From Plazaster borealis (Eukaryota; Echinodermata; Asteroidea; Forcipulatida; Labidiasteridae), in NCBI GenBank assembly GCA_021014325.1, contig CM037471.1, forward strand, positions 18,744,818 through 18,808,817: 64,000 bases of DNA. The letters are read 5' to 3'. Shown in pieces: positions 10,564-21,174 of this stretch. The position numbers were made by a program, and so were the translations under genes. Each line of letters begins with the position of its first letter. Position 1 is the stretch's first letter. Under the pieces are notes generated by a model, which was given only the letters and a program-made list of their open reading frames with translations, was not told the DNA's origin and did not search any database.

Positions 10564-11640
10564 GTCATTAGTTTGACCAGCAAAAATCTCAGATTTATTC
10601 AAACCACTCGTAAAGTTCGTGAACCAAATTGCATTTCAAGGTGAGAAGAAGTCTTAAAGAAAAAGAGAAAAGTGTAAAATAATTCCAAGAAAATGAAGTA
10701 GATTGACTGAGAACGTGGATTGCGGGCTCCTCTTGGTCCGAAGACTCCTTCTCACTGAGTCGCTGCTTCATCTTCAAGTTCACAAATCATGGCAATCACA
10801 ATCAAATATTTTTCCCAGCGTGGGCGAAATTTCCGTCTTGGTCGCGTGCAAATTGATCTTCTCGTAGTCTGTGCAGGCAATAATATTCGTATAAACCCAC
10901 GATAAAATACACAAAAACGAAAAGATTATTCAAATTTTAACCCCAGTTAAAATCAGGACATAAATGTTTTTCACTAGCGGAGAATTTTCTAGAATAAAGA
11001 ATCTATCAAATCACACACAACAGAGACCACAGGGGACGGGTTAAAATATCAGAGGGCATATTAGACACAGAGACCGACTGTGATTAGTCAGTAATAATTC
11101 ATGATGATTGAATTTTGTCCCCACTCGTGATAAGTCTTCCAATCTTGTAGCATTTCGCTCTTCCTGTTTACGTTTGTTTTTTCCTTGAAATTTCAAACTG
11201 GAAATGTCATGGTTTACACCCACATTAGCATGTCATTAATAATCATTAGTGACAATTCTAGTTCTGTATTCGATACAAGAAAACGACAGAGAAACTGTAT
11301 CAACTGAAGTGATCAAGATAAAGGTTTAAATTCAATGCCCACTCCCCATCCCCGTAACGGGAAAGGAAAGTTGAAGATTAAATCGATTGTTCGAAAAATT
11401 GACCGTGGTGTTTAAATATTTCCTAAAATATAAGAACGTCATCCGCTTTCTATACACCTTTTCTGTGAAGCTTCAAATAAAGAATCGTTTTTGGGTGGAG
11501 GTTTTATTTTTTTTCTCGCCGCCAATGGTGGACGGCCAAAGTTCCGGTGTGGTGGAAGGCAAACTTGGGTGGAGATTGGTTTGAAGATTAAGATTTATTG
11601 TTAAGTAGGATTTGAAACTTTGCATGGTGGAGGTATAACT
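10564..11640. other. No gene seen
   Basis: AT-rich sequence with scattered short frames. No convincing splice-bounded exon was found. Confidence 0.4.
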
Positions 11641-11745
11641 AAGAGAGAGTAGAGTTGGTTCTGAACAGAACCGGTGGTTAACGACTCAACGTTTCGATCA
11701 GTATGCTCTGATCGTCTTCAGGAGAATGCTGGACTCTGTTGCTAA
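11641..11745 (-). repeat. Dispersed repeat carrying a hammerhead-like CTGAAGA-hairpin-CGAAAC module
   Basis: Read on the minus strand, 11721-11688 gives CTGAAGA, then a hairpin CGATCAG-AGCATA-CTGATC, then GAAACGTT. Downstream is AACCACCGGTTCTGTTCAG, with relatives near 60600-60625. Modules of this kind are found in Penelope-like retroelements, some of which carry hammerhead ribozymes. Assignment here is by resemblance only. Confidence 0.5.
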
Positions 11746-11819
11746 GATTTATTGTTGTCAAAATGTGTTATTTCTGGGACACATTTTGAGCAAAAGTAGT
11801 TTACAATTTTAGTGTCTTT

Positions 11820-12215
11820 TTCTCCATACTTTTACTGTCGGGGGCTGGGGGGGGGGTGGCGAGCCGACGAAAAAATTAGGGGCGGCGGTGAGTTGTTTGG
11901 GCCCCTTTGCACAACTCCCGGATCCGACGGCTTTCTGTTGAACTCAATATCTGAATTGTGAACGTTGCTCATGTTTCAACTGGCATTTTCTTTTATCCAA
12001 TATGAAGAATAAAACTCGCTTCACAAAACCCGAAAAACTAGTTTTTGTGATGTCACAAAAACTCAATGTCAAGTTCTTCCCGTTCTTGCGAAGTTTCAAC
12101 TGGGATTTACTTTTGTTTAATATGAGCAAAACTTGCTTCAAATGGAAGGTTTTCAAATGGGGTTTTGGAACAAGGAAGCTTAAAGCCGTCATGATAATAG
12201 GGAAGTTCTGAAGAG
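11820..12215. other. No gene seen; internal direct repeat
   Basis: Related blocks of the form TTTCAACTGG(C/G)ATTT..CTTTT(A/G)T..AATATGA occur near 11977-12005 and 12093-12125, and AA.ACT.GCTTCA.AA also repeats. This is a diverged two-unit direct repeat of about 115 bp. The open frames on both strands follow this repeat and look non-coding. Confidence 0.45.
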
Positions 12216-12218
12216 GTA

Positions 12219-14960
12219 AATAATAATAAAAATAATAATAATAATAATAAAATATGATTTATAATGCGCCAAATCCACTCTGCAGAGTGCTCAAGGCGCA
12301 ATGGAAGAAAGAGAAGGGACAAATGAAGAATTAAGAATAGGAACCATTAAATAGGTGAGTCTTCAGGTAACGTTTAAATGTATCAACAGAAGTGCAATTT
12401 CTTATAACCAGAGGGAGAACATTCCATAGAGCTGGACCAGCATGTGCAAAAGCCCGTTCCCCCCATACTTTAGTAGATTTGGGAATAACTAGAGAACCAG
12501 AGTTGGACGAACGTAAAGATCTGACAGGAGTGTATTTATGAACTAGACCAACATTGTATTGAGGAGCGGAACCATTAATCGAGTAGAAGACAAGAAGCAA
12601 TATTTTAAATATGATGCGATCTTTTACTTGTAACCAGTGAAGAGATTTTAGAGTGGGAGTGATATGGGTATGTTTTTTAGAGAGGGTGACAATACGTGCT
12701 GCAGCGTTTTGGAGCTTTTGGAGTTTGGACAACTGGGTCTGGGGTAAGTTGAAAAGCAGGGCATTCCCAAAATCAAGTCGAGAGGAAATTAGTGCGTGTA
12801 CTAATTTTTCAGTAGCAGATTTTGTTAAGTATTTCCTAATGAACCCAATATTGCGAAGTTGGTACCTTACAGATCTACAAATGCTGGAAATTTGATGAGA
12901 CATTGTCATGCCAGAATCCAACATTACTCCTAGGTTGCGACACGCCTGGGACACATTGATCGTACAGCCAGAGAAAGAGATGGATTCCAAATTGACTTTA
13001 CTTAACTGAGTCCTTGAACCAAATAAAAGAAACTCAGATTTGGAAAGGTTCAGTTTTAATGAATGAGAGTTCAGCCAGGAATGGACGTCAAACAAGCAAT
13101 TTTCAAGGCGGGTGACTGCATTTGTAGCATCAGCCTGGTTGGGTTTGAAGGAAAGATAAAGTTGGATATCATCGGCGTATATGTGATAATTGATATTATG
13201 GCGTCGTAGGATGTGTCCCAAACTAATCAGGTAAACAGAAAATAAGGTGGGCCCGCCCACAGAACCCTGTGGTACACCGCGAGTGAGAGGCATACTATGT
13301 GATTTGCAGTCTTTGATACAGACAATCTGTGAGTGACAAAAAAGATACGACTGAAACCATTCATATGCCTGACCTCTAACACCGAATGAACGGAGGGTGT
13401 TCAGCAAAACAGAATGGTTGACGGTGTCGAAAGCGGAAGACATATCGAGTAAGAGCATGGCAGTGATATTTCCTTGGTCCATTCCCTGAAGGATGGAGTT
13501 GGACACGTTGACCAGGAGGGTTTCGACACTGTGGTGAGGACGATATGCAGATTGAAAGGGATCAAATAAATTATTATCTAAAAAATAATCAGTGAGTCTA
13601 GAAAAAACAACCCTTTCAAGAATTTTAAACAGAAATGGCAAATTAGAGACAGGACGGTAGTTTTGGAGAATGTCTGGATCTAGAGAACTTTTTTTCAGGA
13701 GTGGAGTGACATGCGCAGTCTTCAGACAAGAAGGAACATTGGCCTGGTCAATGCTTAAATTAACTATCTGTGAGATAATGGGAGCAAATGTAGATGAACA
13801 ATCTTTCAACAGAATGGTAGGGATAGGGTCTAATTGACATGACTTAGGAGGTATTTTTCTAAGGATGGATTGAATCTCATCAGGATTAGTGGGCTGCAGA
13901 GTCTCCAGCGAGGATGCAGTAAGAGGTTGAGGTAGCGATTCATCTGGAGAAAGACTGTCGCAGATAGTCCGAACTTTAGTTTGGAAAAACTGGATGAACG
14001 TCTCAGCCATCGCATGACCATCGGTATGACACGGTAAAGGGGAGGACTGCTTGCGGTTCAAAAGACGATTGGCGAGAGAGAAGAGCTTACGTGAATCGCT
14101 GCCGCAGTCTTCGACGAGACCAACGTAATGTGAGCGTTTGGCCTTAATCAACAACGAGTTCACCAAGTTCTTTTGAGTGCACCATAATTCTCTGTCGATG
14201 TGTAGTTTACCGTTGGAACGCCATTTACGTTCAAGTCTCCTACGTTTCCTCTTTGCTGCAGAGATGTCGGTATTGAACCAAGGGCAGTCATTACGGTTCT
14301 TGATCTTTCTAGTCTTAGCAGGAGCGTGAAAATCAAGGAGTGTGCTAAGCTGAAGATTGTACATCTGCACAGCACTGTCTACACTATCCGTATCAGAGGC
14401 CATAATGGTGTAGCTGGCAACATCCATGGCTAACGCTGCTCTATCAATTGCCTTGATGTTGCGGCAGGTGAACGTGGAATCAGTCCGAAGAGGTTTTTCA
14501 TGTCGAAGCCAGCAGGTGATGGCTGAGTGGTCTGAGATACCAGGAACAACCTTCAGACCAGAGCAGAGCACATCATCAGAGTTCCGCACCATGACAGCAT
14601 CAAGTGTATGACCTTTATCATGGGTAGGAGAAGTGACGAGTTGAGAGATACCATGACTACTAAGAAGATCATTGAACTTCTGTGTGTTCTGCGATGTAGT
14701 ATTGTCAAGATGGATGTTCACATCACCTGTGATCACGACAGGTGACGATTTGTAGATAGTCACGTCAAGAAGCTCTGAAAACTCATCGAGAAATGCAGAG
14801 AAGGACTGATTACCAGGTGGTCGGTATAAAACAATAATGTCCAGGCGAGAAGAAGCATTAGAAATAGTTCCGTGCATTGATTCAAAAGTGTCATGTTCTT
14901 CAACACTCAATAGCACAATAACCCTAGAGAAGTCAATAAAGAATCGATGAGCTTGGCTGA
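12219..14960 (-). mobile_element. 5'-truncated non-LTR retrotransposon (CR1/L2-like LINE)
   Basis: The element runs on the minus strand and ends in an (ATT)n tail at 12222-12254. It carries one long uninterrupted frame (12331-14979). Homology to LINE endonuclease begins part-way into the domain, so the 5' end, including the N-terminal half of the endonuclease and any ORF1, is missing. This is the usual result of target-primed reverse transcription. The 3' UTR contains GCGCCTTGAGCAC, shared with the SINE-like tail at 19661-19945. Confidence 0.9.
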
Positions 14961-14979
14961 ACAGCAACTTCAATAGCAA
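12331..14979 (-). CDS. LINE endonuclease (partial) and reverse transcriptase, intact frame
   Basis: The frame is 882 codons without a stop. The apparent start is a TTG and reflects truncation rather than a real initiation site. The N-terminal 160 residues hold the C-terminal part of an apurinic-type endonuclease (YRPPGN, GDVNIHL, SDHSAI). The linker has PWFNTDISAAKRKRR. Reverse-transcriptase blocks follow in order: TPLLKKSSLD/NYRPVSNLPFLFK, DPFQSAYRPHHS, motif A LLLDMSSAFDTVNH, motif B GVPQGSVGGPTLF (the common form has L in place of the second G), catalytic YADD, then LNLSKSE. The C-terminal block ends in the short tail typical of CR1/L2 elements (VIRNCTSVDTFKRYLKTHLF). The protein nicks target DNA and copies the element RNA in place. 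The intact frame suggests a fairly recent insertion, but the copy lacks its 5' part and cannot be autonomous. Confidence 0.9.
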   Translation of the reverse strand: MLLKLLFSQAHRFFIDFSRVIVLLSVEEHDTFESMHGTISNASSRLDIIVLYRPPGNQSFSAFLDEFSELLDVTIYKSSPVVITGDVNIHLDNTTSQNTQKFNDLLSSHGISQLVTSPTHDKGHTLDAVMVRNSDDVLCSGLKVVPGISDHSAITCWLRHEKPLRTDSTFTCRNIKAIDRAALAMDVASYTIMASDTDSVDSAVQMYNLQLSTLLDFHAPAKTRKIKNRNDCPWFNTDISAAKRKRRRLERKWRSNGKLHIDRELWCTQKNLVNSLLIKAKRSHYVGLVEDCGSDSRKLFSLANRLLNRKQSSPLPCHTDGHAMAETFIQFFQTKVRTICDSLSPDESLPQPLTASSLETLQPTNPDEIQSILRKIPPKSCQLDPIPTILLKDCSSTFAPIISQIVNLSIDQANVPSCLKTAHVTPLLKKSSLDPDILQNYRPVSNLPFLFKILERVVFSRLTDYFLDNNLFDPFQSAYRPHHSVETLLVNVSNSILQGMDQGNITAMLLLDMSSAFDTVNHSVLLNTLRSFGVRGQAYEWFQSYLFCHSQIVCIKDCKSHSMPLTRGVPQGSVGGPTLFSVYLISLGHILRRHNINYHIYADDIQLYLSFKPNQADATNAVTRLENCLFDVHSWLNSHSLKLNLSKSEFLLFGSRTQLSKVNLESISFSGCTINVSQACRNLGVMLDSGMTMSHQISSICRSVRYQLRNIGFIRKYLTKSATEKLVHALISSRLDFGNALLFNLPQTQLSKLQKLQNAAARIVTLSKKHTHITPTLKSLHWLQVKDRIIFKILLLVFYSINGSAPQYNVGLVHKYTPVRSLRSSNSGSLVIPKSTKVWGERAFAHAGPALWNVLPLVIRNCTSVDTFKRYLKTHLFNGSYS

Positions 14980-15235
14980 TGTACATGTGGGTATAAGTGA
15001 AAAATGGCTACTGCTTACAGAGTGACCATAGGTCCAAAATGCAATGACTTACTACAACAAAATGCAACAAAATGCAGGCTTACCAGGAGCACAAATTGAT
15101 CTACTGGCATCCTAACACAATCAGAAAACAGATGTTACAAGCAAAAAATACACAAGATCAACAAGAATGACAAAATATACAGAAAAGCTAGAGCAGTATG
15201 GGAGGGCCACCAGCAGGCGCACACAACCATTATTG

Positions 15236-15270
15236 CAATAATAATAATAATAATAATAAATAATAATTGT
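15236..15270. repeat. (AAT)n microsatellite
   Basis: A run of ATA/AAT trinucleotides, possibly the tail of another retroelement. Confidence 0.8.
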
Positions 15271-15409
15271 TTCTGGGAAATAAAAACATAAACTGACATT
15301 CAAACATGTTATCTTTACTGGATTTTCCACATTTTTAGTATCACAGCAGTCAACAACAAAACTAGTACCTTCAATTCAAGATTTATAATTAACTAATGAA
15401 AATAAAACT

Positions 15410-15840
15410 CGGGTATGGGCTTACTCTCTTTGAAGCAAAAATTAGGAACAAATTAATAGTAATGGAAAAAAGAAAAGAAGAAAAAAAATTTGAATCGAGA
15501 AAAGCCGCTTCCGTCCATGGTATAACACTGGTTATGTTCGCAAAGCTGCTCCCTTCATTGCATTGTATACTGTCTTTGAACCAATATAAGGTACAGCAAA
15601 AAATGCCACTTATGAGATATATAGCATTTCTCTCTTTGGATCAAGAAAAGGTACAGAAAAAAACTGTCGCTACTGGTAAGTTCATTATGTTCATGTTTGA
15701 ACAATGTTTATGCTGGAGAAGCTGCCCGTCTTCAATGCATTATACTTGTTTTAATCAATATAAGGTCAGCGAAGGAATAAAGACCTGACTTCTGCTTAAT
15801 ACTCTCTTTGTATCAAAGAAAAGGTAAAACATAATAAGGA
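15410..15840. repeat. Degenerate tandem or interspersed repeat
   Basis: The blocks TTCATTGCATTGTATACTG-CTTTGAACCAATATAAGGT and CTCTCTTTGGATCAAGAAAAGGTA each recur with changes two or three times (near 15420, 15555, 15632, 15732 and 15805). A 130-codon plus-strand frame (15396-15788) crosses them. Its content follows the repeat, so I do not call it a gene. Confidence 0.5.
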
Positions 15841-15849
15841 ATGCTGGCA

Positions 15850-16400
15850 CAAATTATGCTTCTGAAGTAAATGGAGCATACACGTTGCGTAATACTTAGG
15901 CCCCGATGCATCTCGGAACAGTCATAGGAACATCGATAAAGGTTTAAAACTTTGTTTAATTCCTTTAATTCAGGTAATCAAATTAGCATTTACAGAGGGA
16001 AAAGTGTACGTAGTGTCCCATTAAATATATAAATGTCTTTCGTTTCGTTTTAGCCTTTGTGTTAAGATCGACAAATATAATAGTGATTTCTCAGCGGAGA
16101 GCTAAACTATTTGACATTTCACTCCATTTGATTACTGCCCTCTCTTTGAATTCTCCTTAAAACTATGAAATATTCCTCGCAATTTAAGCTCTAAATAATT
16201 TTCTTGACTGAAGAATTTATGATTTCAGCGAACAGTTGCTGTCACTAGCGCACATCAGCGGAAATATCGTGTTTTGACAAAATGACAATGACACGAGTTG
16301 AAACGGCACAATCTTGACGTTTGTCACAACTTCACTTTGTATGGTGTTTCATTCGATTCTGGCATGGATGTTGTATATGAACCATAATGTACTAAAAAGC
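15850..16400. other. No gene seen
   Basis: AT-rich sequence with no supported exon. It contains a TGACGT half site near 16313. Confidence 0.4.
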
Positions 16401-16439
16401 AGGTGACAGAATAATGAGTTTTAATAGGTAGACTTTTAA

Positions 16440-17120
16440 TCACGTGATATCGAAGAAGGACCAGTTGAGCAAATCAAATTTACACAGACGGAAAGAGTCA
16501 GTGACTTCCCTACAGTCCGATCTGATGGGGCAAAACCCAATCAGAGGTTCACACGTTGTTCCTGACATCATCAGAAGTAAGTCACGTGGTAACAGGAATA
16601 AAGTGACATCACACCACGCAGTGTAATGAGTGACGTCACATCAGTGAAGCCCCCAATTCAAAACAAGTGGTGATGGTAGGATCAGGCCGTATCCGGTTTG
16701 AATAAATATAATTTGCTCCTTTGGGAGCAGCTTCAATGGGGGAACAAACATTACATTAAAATATTCGTCGATTCCACCACTTCGGCACTTTCTGTTCCCA
16801 CGATCCCTGGGGTAAACACCCACTCGCTGCCAGGTGATATTTAGGAATAAACCCCAACAACGCTTCTATTTCTAAGTAATAGAAAGGAGACAAAGGCAAA
16901 ATTATTTAATGACGTCATGGCTTTAGATAGCATAATAGTACGTTGTTCCGTCGACTGATAAAAATCAGTTTTAAGGACGGTTCGTGTGTGACAGTAATGA
17001 CGTTATGATGTCGTTGTTTACTTCTGAAGTGAGTAAACGCAGTTTTCTTTTTGACGCGCACCTGGAAGATTAATGACGTCATTTCACTCTTTGCATATTG
17101 AGGCAGGTGGTTTTATTGTT
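16440..17120. promoter_or_regulatory. CRE island: three perfect TGACGTCA palindromes
   Basis: Perfect CREB/ATF sites lie at 16631-16638, 16910-16917 and 17074-17081. Related sites are TGACATCA near 16603, TGACGTTA near 16998 and an E-box CACGTG near 16582. The block is richer in CpG than its flanks and has no credible protein gene. It lies about 23 kb upstream of NR4A. An enhancer or an unrecognised promoter is plausible. Binding sites are read directly; function is inferred. Confidence 0.45.
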
Positions 17121-17920
17121 GTGGGATTGGAGTGCTGACCAGGATACGCTGCAGTAATACATCTTTTATAAAGCGACTCACACGTCGTCTCAAGTGCTTT
17201 TATTTTCAGATGATTTATTTATAAACATAATTTGTACAGCCGGATGAACTTCAAAATAACCTTTTAAAACAGCAATGATATCGTTGTTTGTAACTAAAAA
17301 AGTATTTAAATAAAGTTAATTAATGGAAGAATTAAAATGATAAGATTTTTGTAATCATATCACTAAATAACAATGGGGTAACAAGGTTTGTTTTGAGTAT
17401 ATATCTCTTATGATAATGTAAATAATTAACATTTTATTATATATCTCACGCTGAACACAGGCCTTTTCAAACGATCCGAATTACAATCGCCTTATTAAGA
17501 TATGAATTTCCACTTAATCTCAAAATCTATAAAATTATTTATTTAAAACCAAACCATTTAACGGTTAGTTCTATTTGTCCACCTTAGCACCAAATTATTA
17601 AACGATCTATAGTTTGCCTTTGATTTTCGGTCTTAACCAAATGATAATCAAAATTATGTTAACTTAAAACTGTCGCCTTTAATACTAAATTATTGAACAA
17701 TATATTTAATGCTATCATGATACCAATCGATTGAACGATTTGTAATAAATAATAGTTAATAATTGATTTTGTTAAACAGTTGTTTAACCGTAAACCATCT
17801 ATGATCTAGCTGGATATCAGAAAGGTCCAAAAAGTGTGGTGGGGGTGTGTACGCCCCAACTCTGCCCCTCCTATACCTCTTTGACCAGGGTTAGTAAAAT
17901 GATAAGATTTTCCTTTTTCT
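17120..17920. other. No gene seen
   Basis: Strongly AT-rich sequence with many ATTTAAT-type words. Nothing supported. Confidence 0.4.
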
Positions 17921-17924
17921 TAAG

Positions 17925-18138
17925 TTTATACAACTTGATTATTCAAACTATTAGTCTGTTTTGTTACTACTTGAGTACCAGTCAGTTTATACTATACTTG
18001 AGTATATCAGTCAGATTATATACTATTTGAATATTAGTCAGTTTATACTACTTGATTATTTTAGTCAGTTTATACTACTTGAGGATATCAGTCAGTAGAC
18101 TACCGTATTTGAGTACAAGTCAGTTTATAATACTTGAT
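17925..18138. repeat. Tandem repeat, about 6 units of roughly 30-36 bp
   Basis: The unit is TACTTGAGTATATCAGTCAG followed by TTTATAC. Copies vary by substitution and short indels. No coding potential. Confidence 0.75.
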
Positions 18139-18411
18139 GGCCATTAACCTTATCGCTAAACAGGTGAGTGGATTACAAGCTAAATGCCTTTTCCGTAAAA
18201 CGATTAGCTGAATTAAACCCGTTTAGTGTTCAAGACCTGGTCAGGTTTGAATTCATTGTCAGCAAAACGATAAGGTTTCTGTGAACGACTGTGAGTGACA
18301 AACGATTTAAAAGGGATTAAATTGGCGTTAACCCTTTATTCTAAGCATGATTCCATTGATCCAGATGAAACCAGTCAACTTTGTATCAAAAACTTGAACG
18401 AAACTGCTTAA

Positions 18412-18755
18412 AGGGTCTCTATACTTCTGGTAAAACACAAAACAGAAAAGCTCACAGATTTACATTAAACTTACATGGTTTAAAGATAATGATGCTAGAA
18501 AGCTTCCCTTGAAATATTACTGGCTGAGGTGCTGTAGTTTTTGAGAAATGAGTAAAACAATTAGTTTTGATCTCATGAGTCGAAAACTCGATGTTTGAAA
18601 ACAGTGGAATCACTTAAGGTTTTCCCCACTTTTTTCTGGTGATTGCAATGACCGATTGAGCTTAAACTTTCACAGGTTTGTTGTTTCATGTTTATGTTGG
18701 GATACATCAAGTGAGGATACTGGTCTTTGAAATTTACCAAAAGTATAAACTCCCT
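18412..18755. mobile_element. TTAA-flanked MITE, copy 1
   Basis: Termini are AGGGTCTCTATACTTCTGG and its imperfect complement ending ACTCCCT, with TTAA on both sides (18408-18411 and 18756-18759). The interior matches the other copies, for example TTGCAATGACCGATTGAGC and TTGGGATACATCAAGTGAGG. Non-coding. Confidence 0.8.
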
Positions 18756-18989
18756 TTAAAACAAGCAGTTTGACTATTTACCTCCTGTATGGTGGCCTTA
18801 TAGAGTCAACCACTGAACGATCTATGAAAATACGATCACAAAGTAAAACACGCTTTAATTAACAGGTTTGCTTCGATTCTACAATCGCAAAGAACATTAA
18901 ATTTTGTTAATTTGTAGAGACTTTTTTCCACAGTAAAGGGTGTGCACAACACTGGTAAGACTGAAAATATAAATTTACACATAACTTAA

Positions 18990-19342
18990 AGGCATCGTAC
19001 ACGTTTGGTAATTACTGAAAATATATATTAGCATAAAAACCGACTTGGTAACGAGCAACAGAGAGCTGTTGATAGTATAAAACATTGTGAAAAACGACTC
19101 TCTCTGAAGTAACATAGTTTTTGAGAAAGAGGTAATTTCTCACTAAAATAAAACTTCTTGCAAGAAGTTTTTATTATTCTATCTGAAAGCACACAAATTT
19201 GTACAACAAGGGTGTTTTTTCTTTCATCATTTTCTTGCAACTTCGATGACCAATTGAGCCCAAATTTTCACAGGCTTGTTATTTTATGCAAATGTTGGGA
19301 TACACCAAGTGAGAACACTGGTCTTTTCAAACGTCGATGCCT
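18990..19342. mobile_element. TTAA-flanked MITE, copy 2
   Basis: The left terminus is AGGCATCGTACACGTTTGG. The right terminus is shortened by about 20 bases (TTTCAAACGTCGATGCCT). TTAA flanks both ends. The interior is nearly identical to copy 6 at 56407-56773, including AACAGAGAGCTGTTGATAG. The predicted minus-strand frame inside is a repeat artefact. Confidence 0.85.
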
Positions 19343-19369
19343 TTAATTGGTATAAAGATGGTCATGGTG

Positions 19370-19590
19370 TGAAATGAGTTAAACAATTAGGCCTAGTTTT
19401 AATCTCGCGAGTCCAAAACCCAATGTTTAAAAAGGTGAAAACATATATGAGGTTTTGTTCATTGTTTTTTTGTGACTCCGATGACCGATTGAGCTCAAAG
19501 TTCCAGAGGTTAGTTATCATGTATGTTGGATCACATAAATTGTGGGTACTGGTCTGTATACTAACGCTGTACACGTGCTTTAACGGTATT
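19370..19590. repeat. Diverged fragment of the same MITE family
   Basis: Blocks such as GTGACTCCGATGACCGATTGAGC and ATGTTGGATCACATAAATTG correspond to the interior of copies 1 and 2, but the termini are lost. The order runs the same way as copy 1. Confidence 0.5.
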
Positions 19591-19660
19591 TGTGGGGGAC
19601 ATATTTCTCTGGAGGATTTGTACCGGGTATAACATGAACTTTATGTATTCACTTCAAACA

Positions 19661-19945
19661 AATAATAATAATATTAATAATGTAGTCTTATATATAGCGC
19701 ACGTATCCACCAATAAGGTGCTCAAGGCGCTTGAACAAAGACAGACATGTTAAGACAGGTTTTGAAGTTTTTATGATTTATGGGACCCGTGCATTACAGC
19801 ACATGGGACCAACGGCTTTACGTCCTATCCGAAGGACAAACATCATTACTTTCCTCTTGATTCAAGTTCTTGTAAAGATGATAAAACGGAGATCGTTGGT
19901 CACAAGACTTGCAAATTGCAAAGCTTTAACGTCATCTAAAACATG
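19661..19945 (-). repeat. SINE-like element with (AAT)n tail
   Basis: On the minus strand the 3' end reads GCGCCTTGAGCACC, then GGTGGATACGTGCGCTATA, then AAGACTACATTATTA and AT-rich trinucleotides. The body holds GTCCTTCGGATAGGACGTAA and GGTCCCATGTGCTG. Thirteen bases (19718-19730) are identical to the 3' UTR of the LINE at 12219-14960. Confidence 0.6.
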
Positions 19946-20217
19946 GGAGGTCTAATATAAAAAAAATGTATACAAAACTGCAAGCAGAACGCCAAATGTT
20001 TTGTTTGCAGTTTAACAACAATTATAGACAATACAAATCACCACTGATTCAATTCCAAAAGTAAACACGAACAAATATATTGTTATAATATCAATAGCAA
20101 CGTTCTTCACAAATTTCACATTGTACACATTTGTAAATGGTAATAATAAACAAAACGAATCAAGAAAATGCTTGGTAATTGCCTTACCCCAAAAGCCTAT
20201 TAATTTGCTTCAGAATC

Positions 20218-20977
20218 TTATTCAAATGACATTTCCATCCTTCGTAAATCTGGTAATTTTTCAATATCTTCAAACATTTTAGACCCCAAATTGCACTCAT
20301 TGAACATTACTTTGCCCTATAAGTGAAAAGAAAAATTAGTTACCTGAAGTTAATATTTAGCAAAGTCCAGGAGATTTAACAAACTTGTTGTATCTTTTAT
20401 GTTCTTCTTGTAATCATCATTTTAATACCGTCTGACTATTATGAAGATAACAATAAGATTTACAAGTTACACTTCGAAAGAGAGAAAATTCTTACTGTTA
20501 CTTCATGGTGCAGGCGTCCTTCAACGGCACGGTGCACGTTGAATCTGTGCTGGTATAACTTGTCGCTCCTTCGAACCGATCTCTTCCCCCACTGGATGGG
20601 GGACATTTCTAGATTAATCGTCAACGACACTTCCTGTTGCCCTGTGAGCACCTCAGCAAATGGAGATATCTTTAGTTTGGGATTTCAACGAGAAATTTCA
20701 GATAGTAAATTAAGTCAGTTTAATTCTATATTGGTCCTCAGTTGCACCAAAATAGCTGGCATAAAGTTCAAATGAAACCGTGATATTCTGAGAATGCCTT
20801 TCACGTAAATATTTTGAAGCACGGGGCTTCCCCGTGACATTCAGCGACGAGCACCACTGCAAAAAAAATCCAGTTCCGCAACAAATATTATTTACAGGAA
20901 ATCGGGTGATTAACGACGTTTCTTGGAAGACGGCAGGCAGTACAGCCAAACAAATGCCACGTGCATATTTGAACCAT
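20218..20977 (-). CDS. Candidate small three-exon gene, 108 residues, function unknown
   Basis: Read on the minus strand, exon 1 is 20977-20896 (ATG, 27 codons plus one base, donor TCCT|GTAAAT). Exon 2 is 20641-20496 (acceptor GCTCACAG|GG, donor GAAGTAACA|GTAAGA). Exon 3 is 20316-20218 (acceptor TTATAG|GGC, stop TAA). Phases agree at both junctions: 1 at the first and 0 at the second. The product starts MVQICTWHLFG, continues through MSPIQWGKRSVRRSDKLYQH and FNVHRAVEGRLHHEVT, and ends LPDLRRMEMSFE. It is rich in basic residues with no clear membrane segment. I do not recognise the family. Exons 2 and 3 look the most coding-like; exon 1 is less certain, because an alternative acceptor or a longer exon 2 is possible. 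A promoter-like block lies just upstream at 20980-21130. Confidence 0.45.
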
Positions 20978-20979
20978 AG

Positions 20980-21172
20980 GCAAAATAGGACTGCTTTATG
21001 ACGGGCGCGCTGCGCTGTTTATTCACACTCTATTGGATGAGAGGTGATGACGTAGTGACACGTCACCCTTGTGTTTATTTTCCTCTGAGCGGAGTCCCCT
21101 TATAAACCAATTGCGTTTTGCAATGGCTTAATTTTGGGCTCGACATCCAAGAAGCTGGCTGTTCAGTTAGGG
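20980..21172. promoter_or_regulatory. Candidate divergent promoter
   Basis: This block is GC-richer than its flanks. It has an inverted CCAAT box (ATTGG near 21032), TGACGTAG near 21047, TGACACGTCA near 21056 and a TATAAA at 21101-21106 oriented for plus-strand transcription. A donor-like GGG|GTAAGT follows at 21172. The small minus-strand gene begins at 20977, so the block could drive both directions. All assignments are from motif reading. Confidence 0.4.
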
Positions 21173-21174
21173 GT

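Noticed and set aside
15396..15788. 130-codon plus-strand frame
   Set aside because: Crosses a degenerate repeat whose internal periodicity explains the sequence. No splice signals or domain.
19028..19240. Conserved-looking minus-strand frame starting MQENDERKNTLVVQ, repeated at 56445-56657
   Set aside because: The similarity is due to two copies of the TTAA-flanked MITE. The frames differ by shifts and have no domain.
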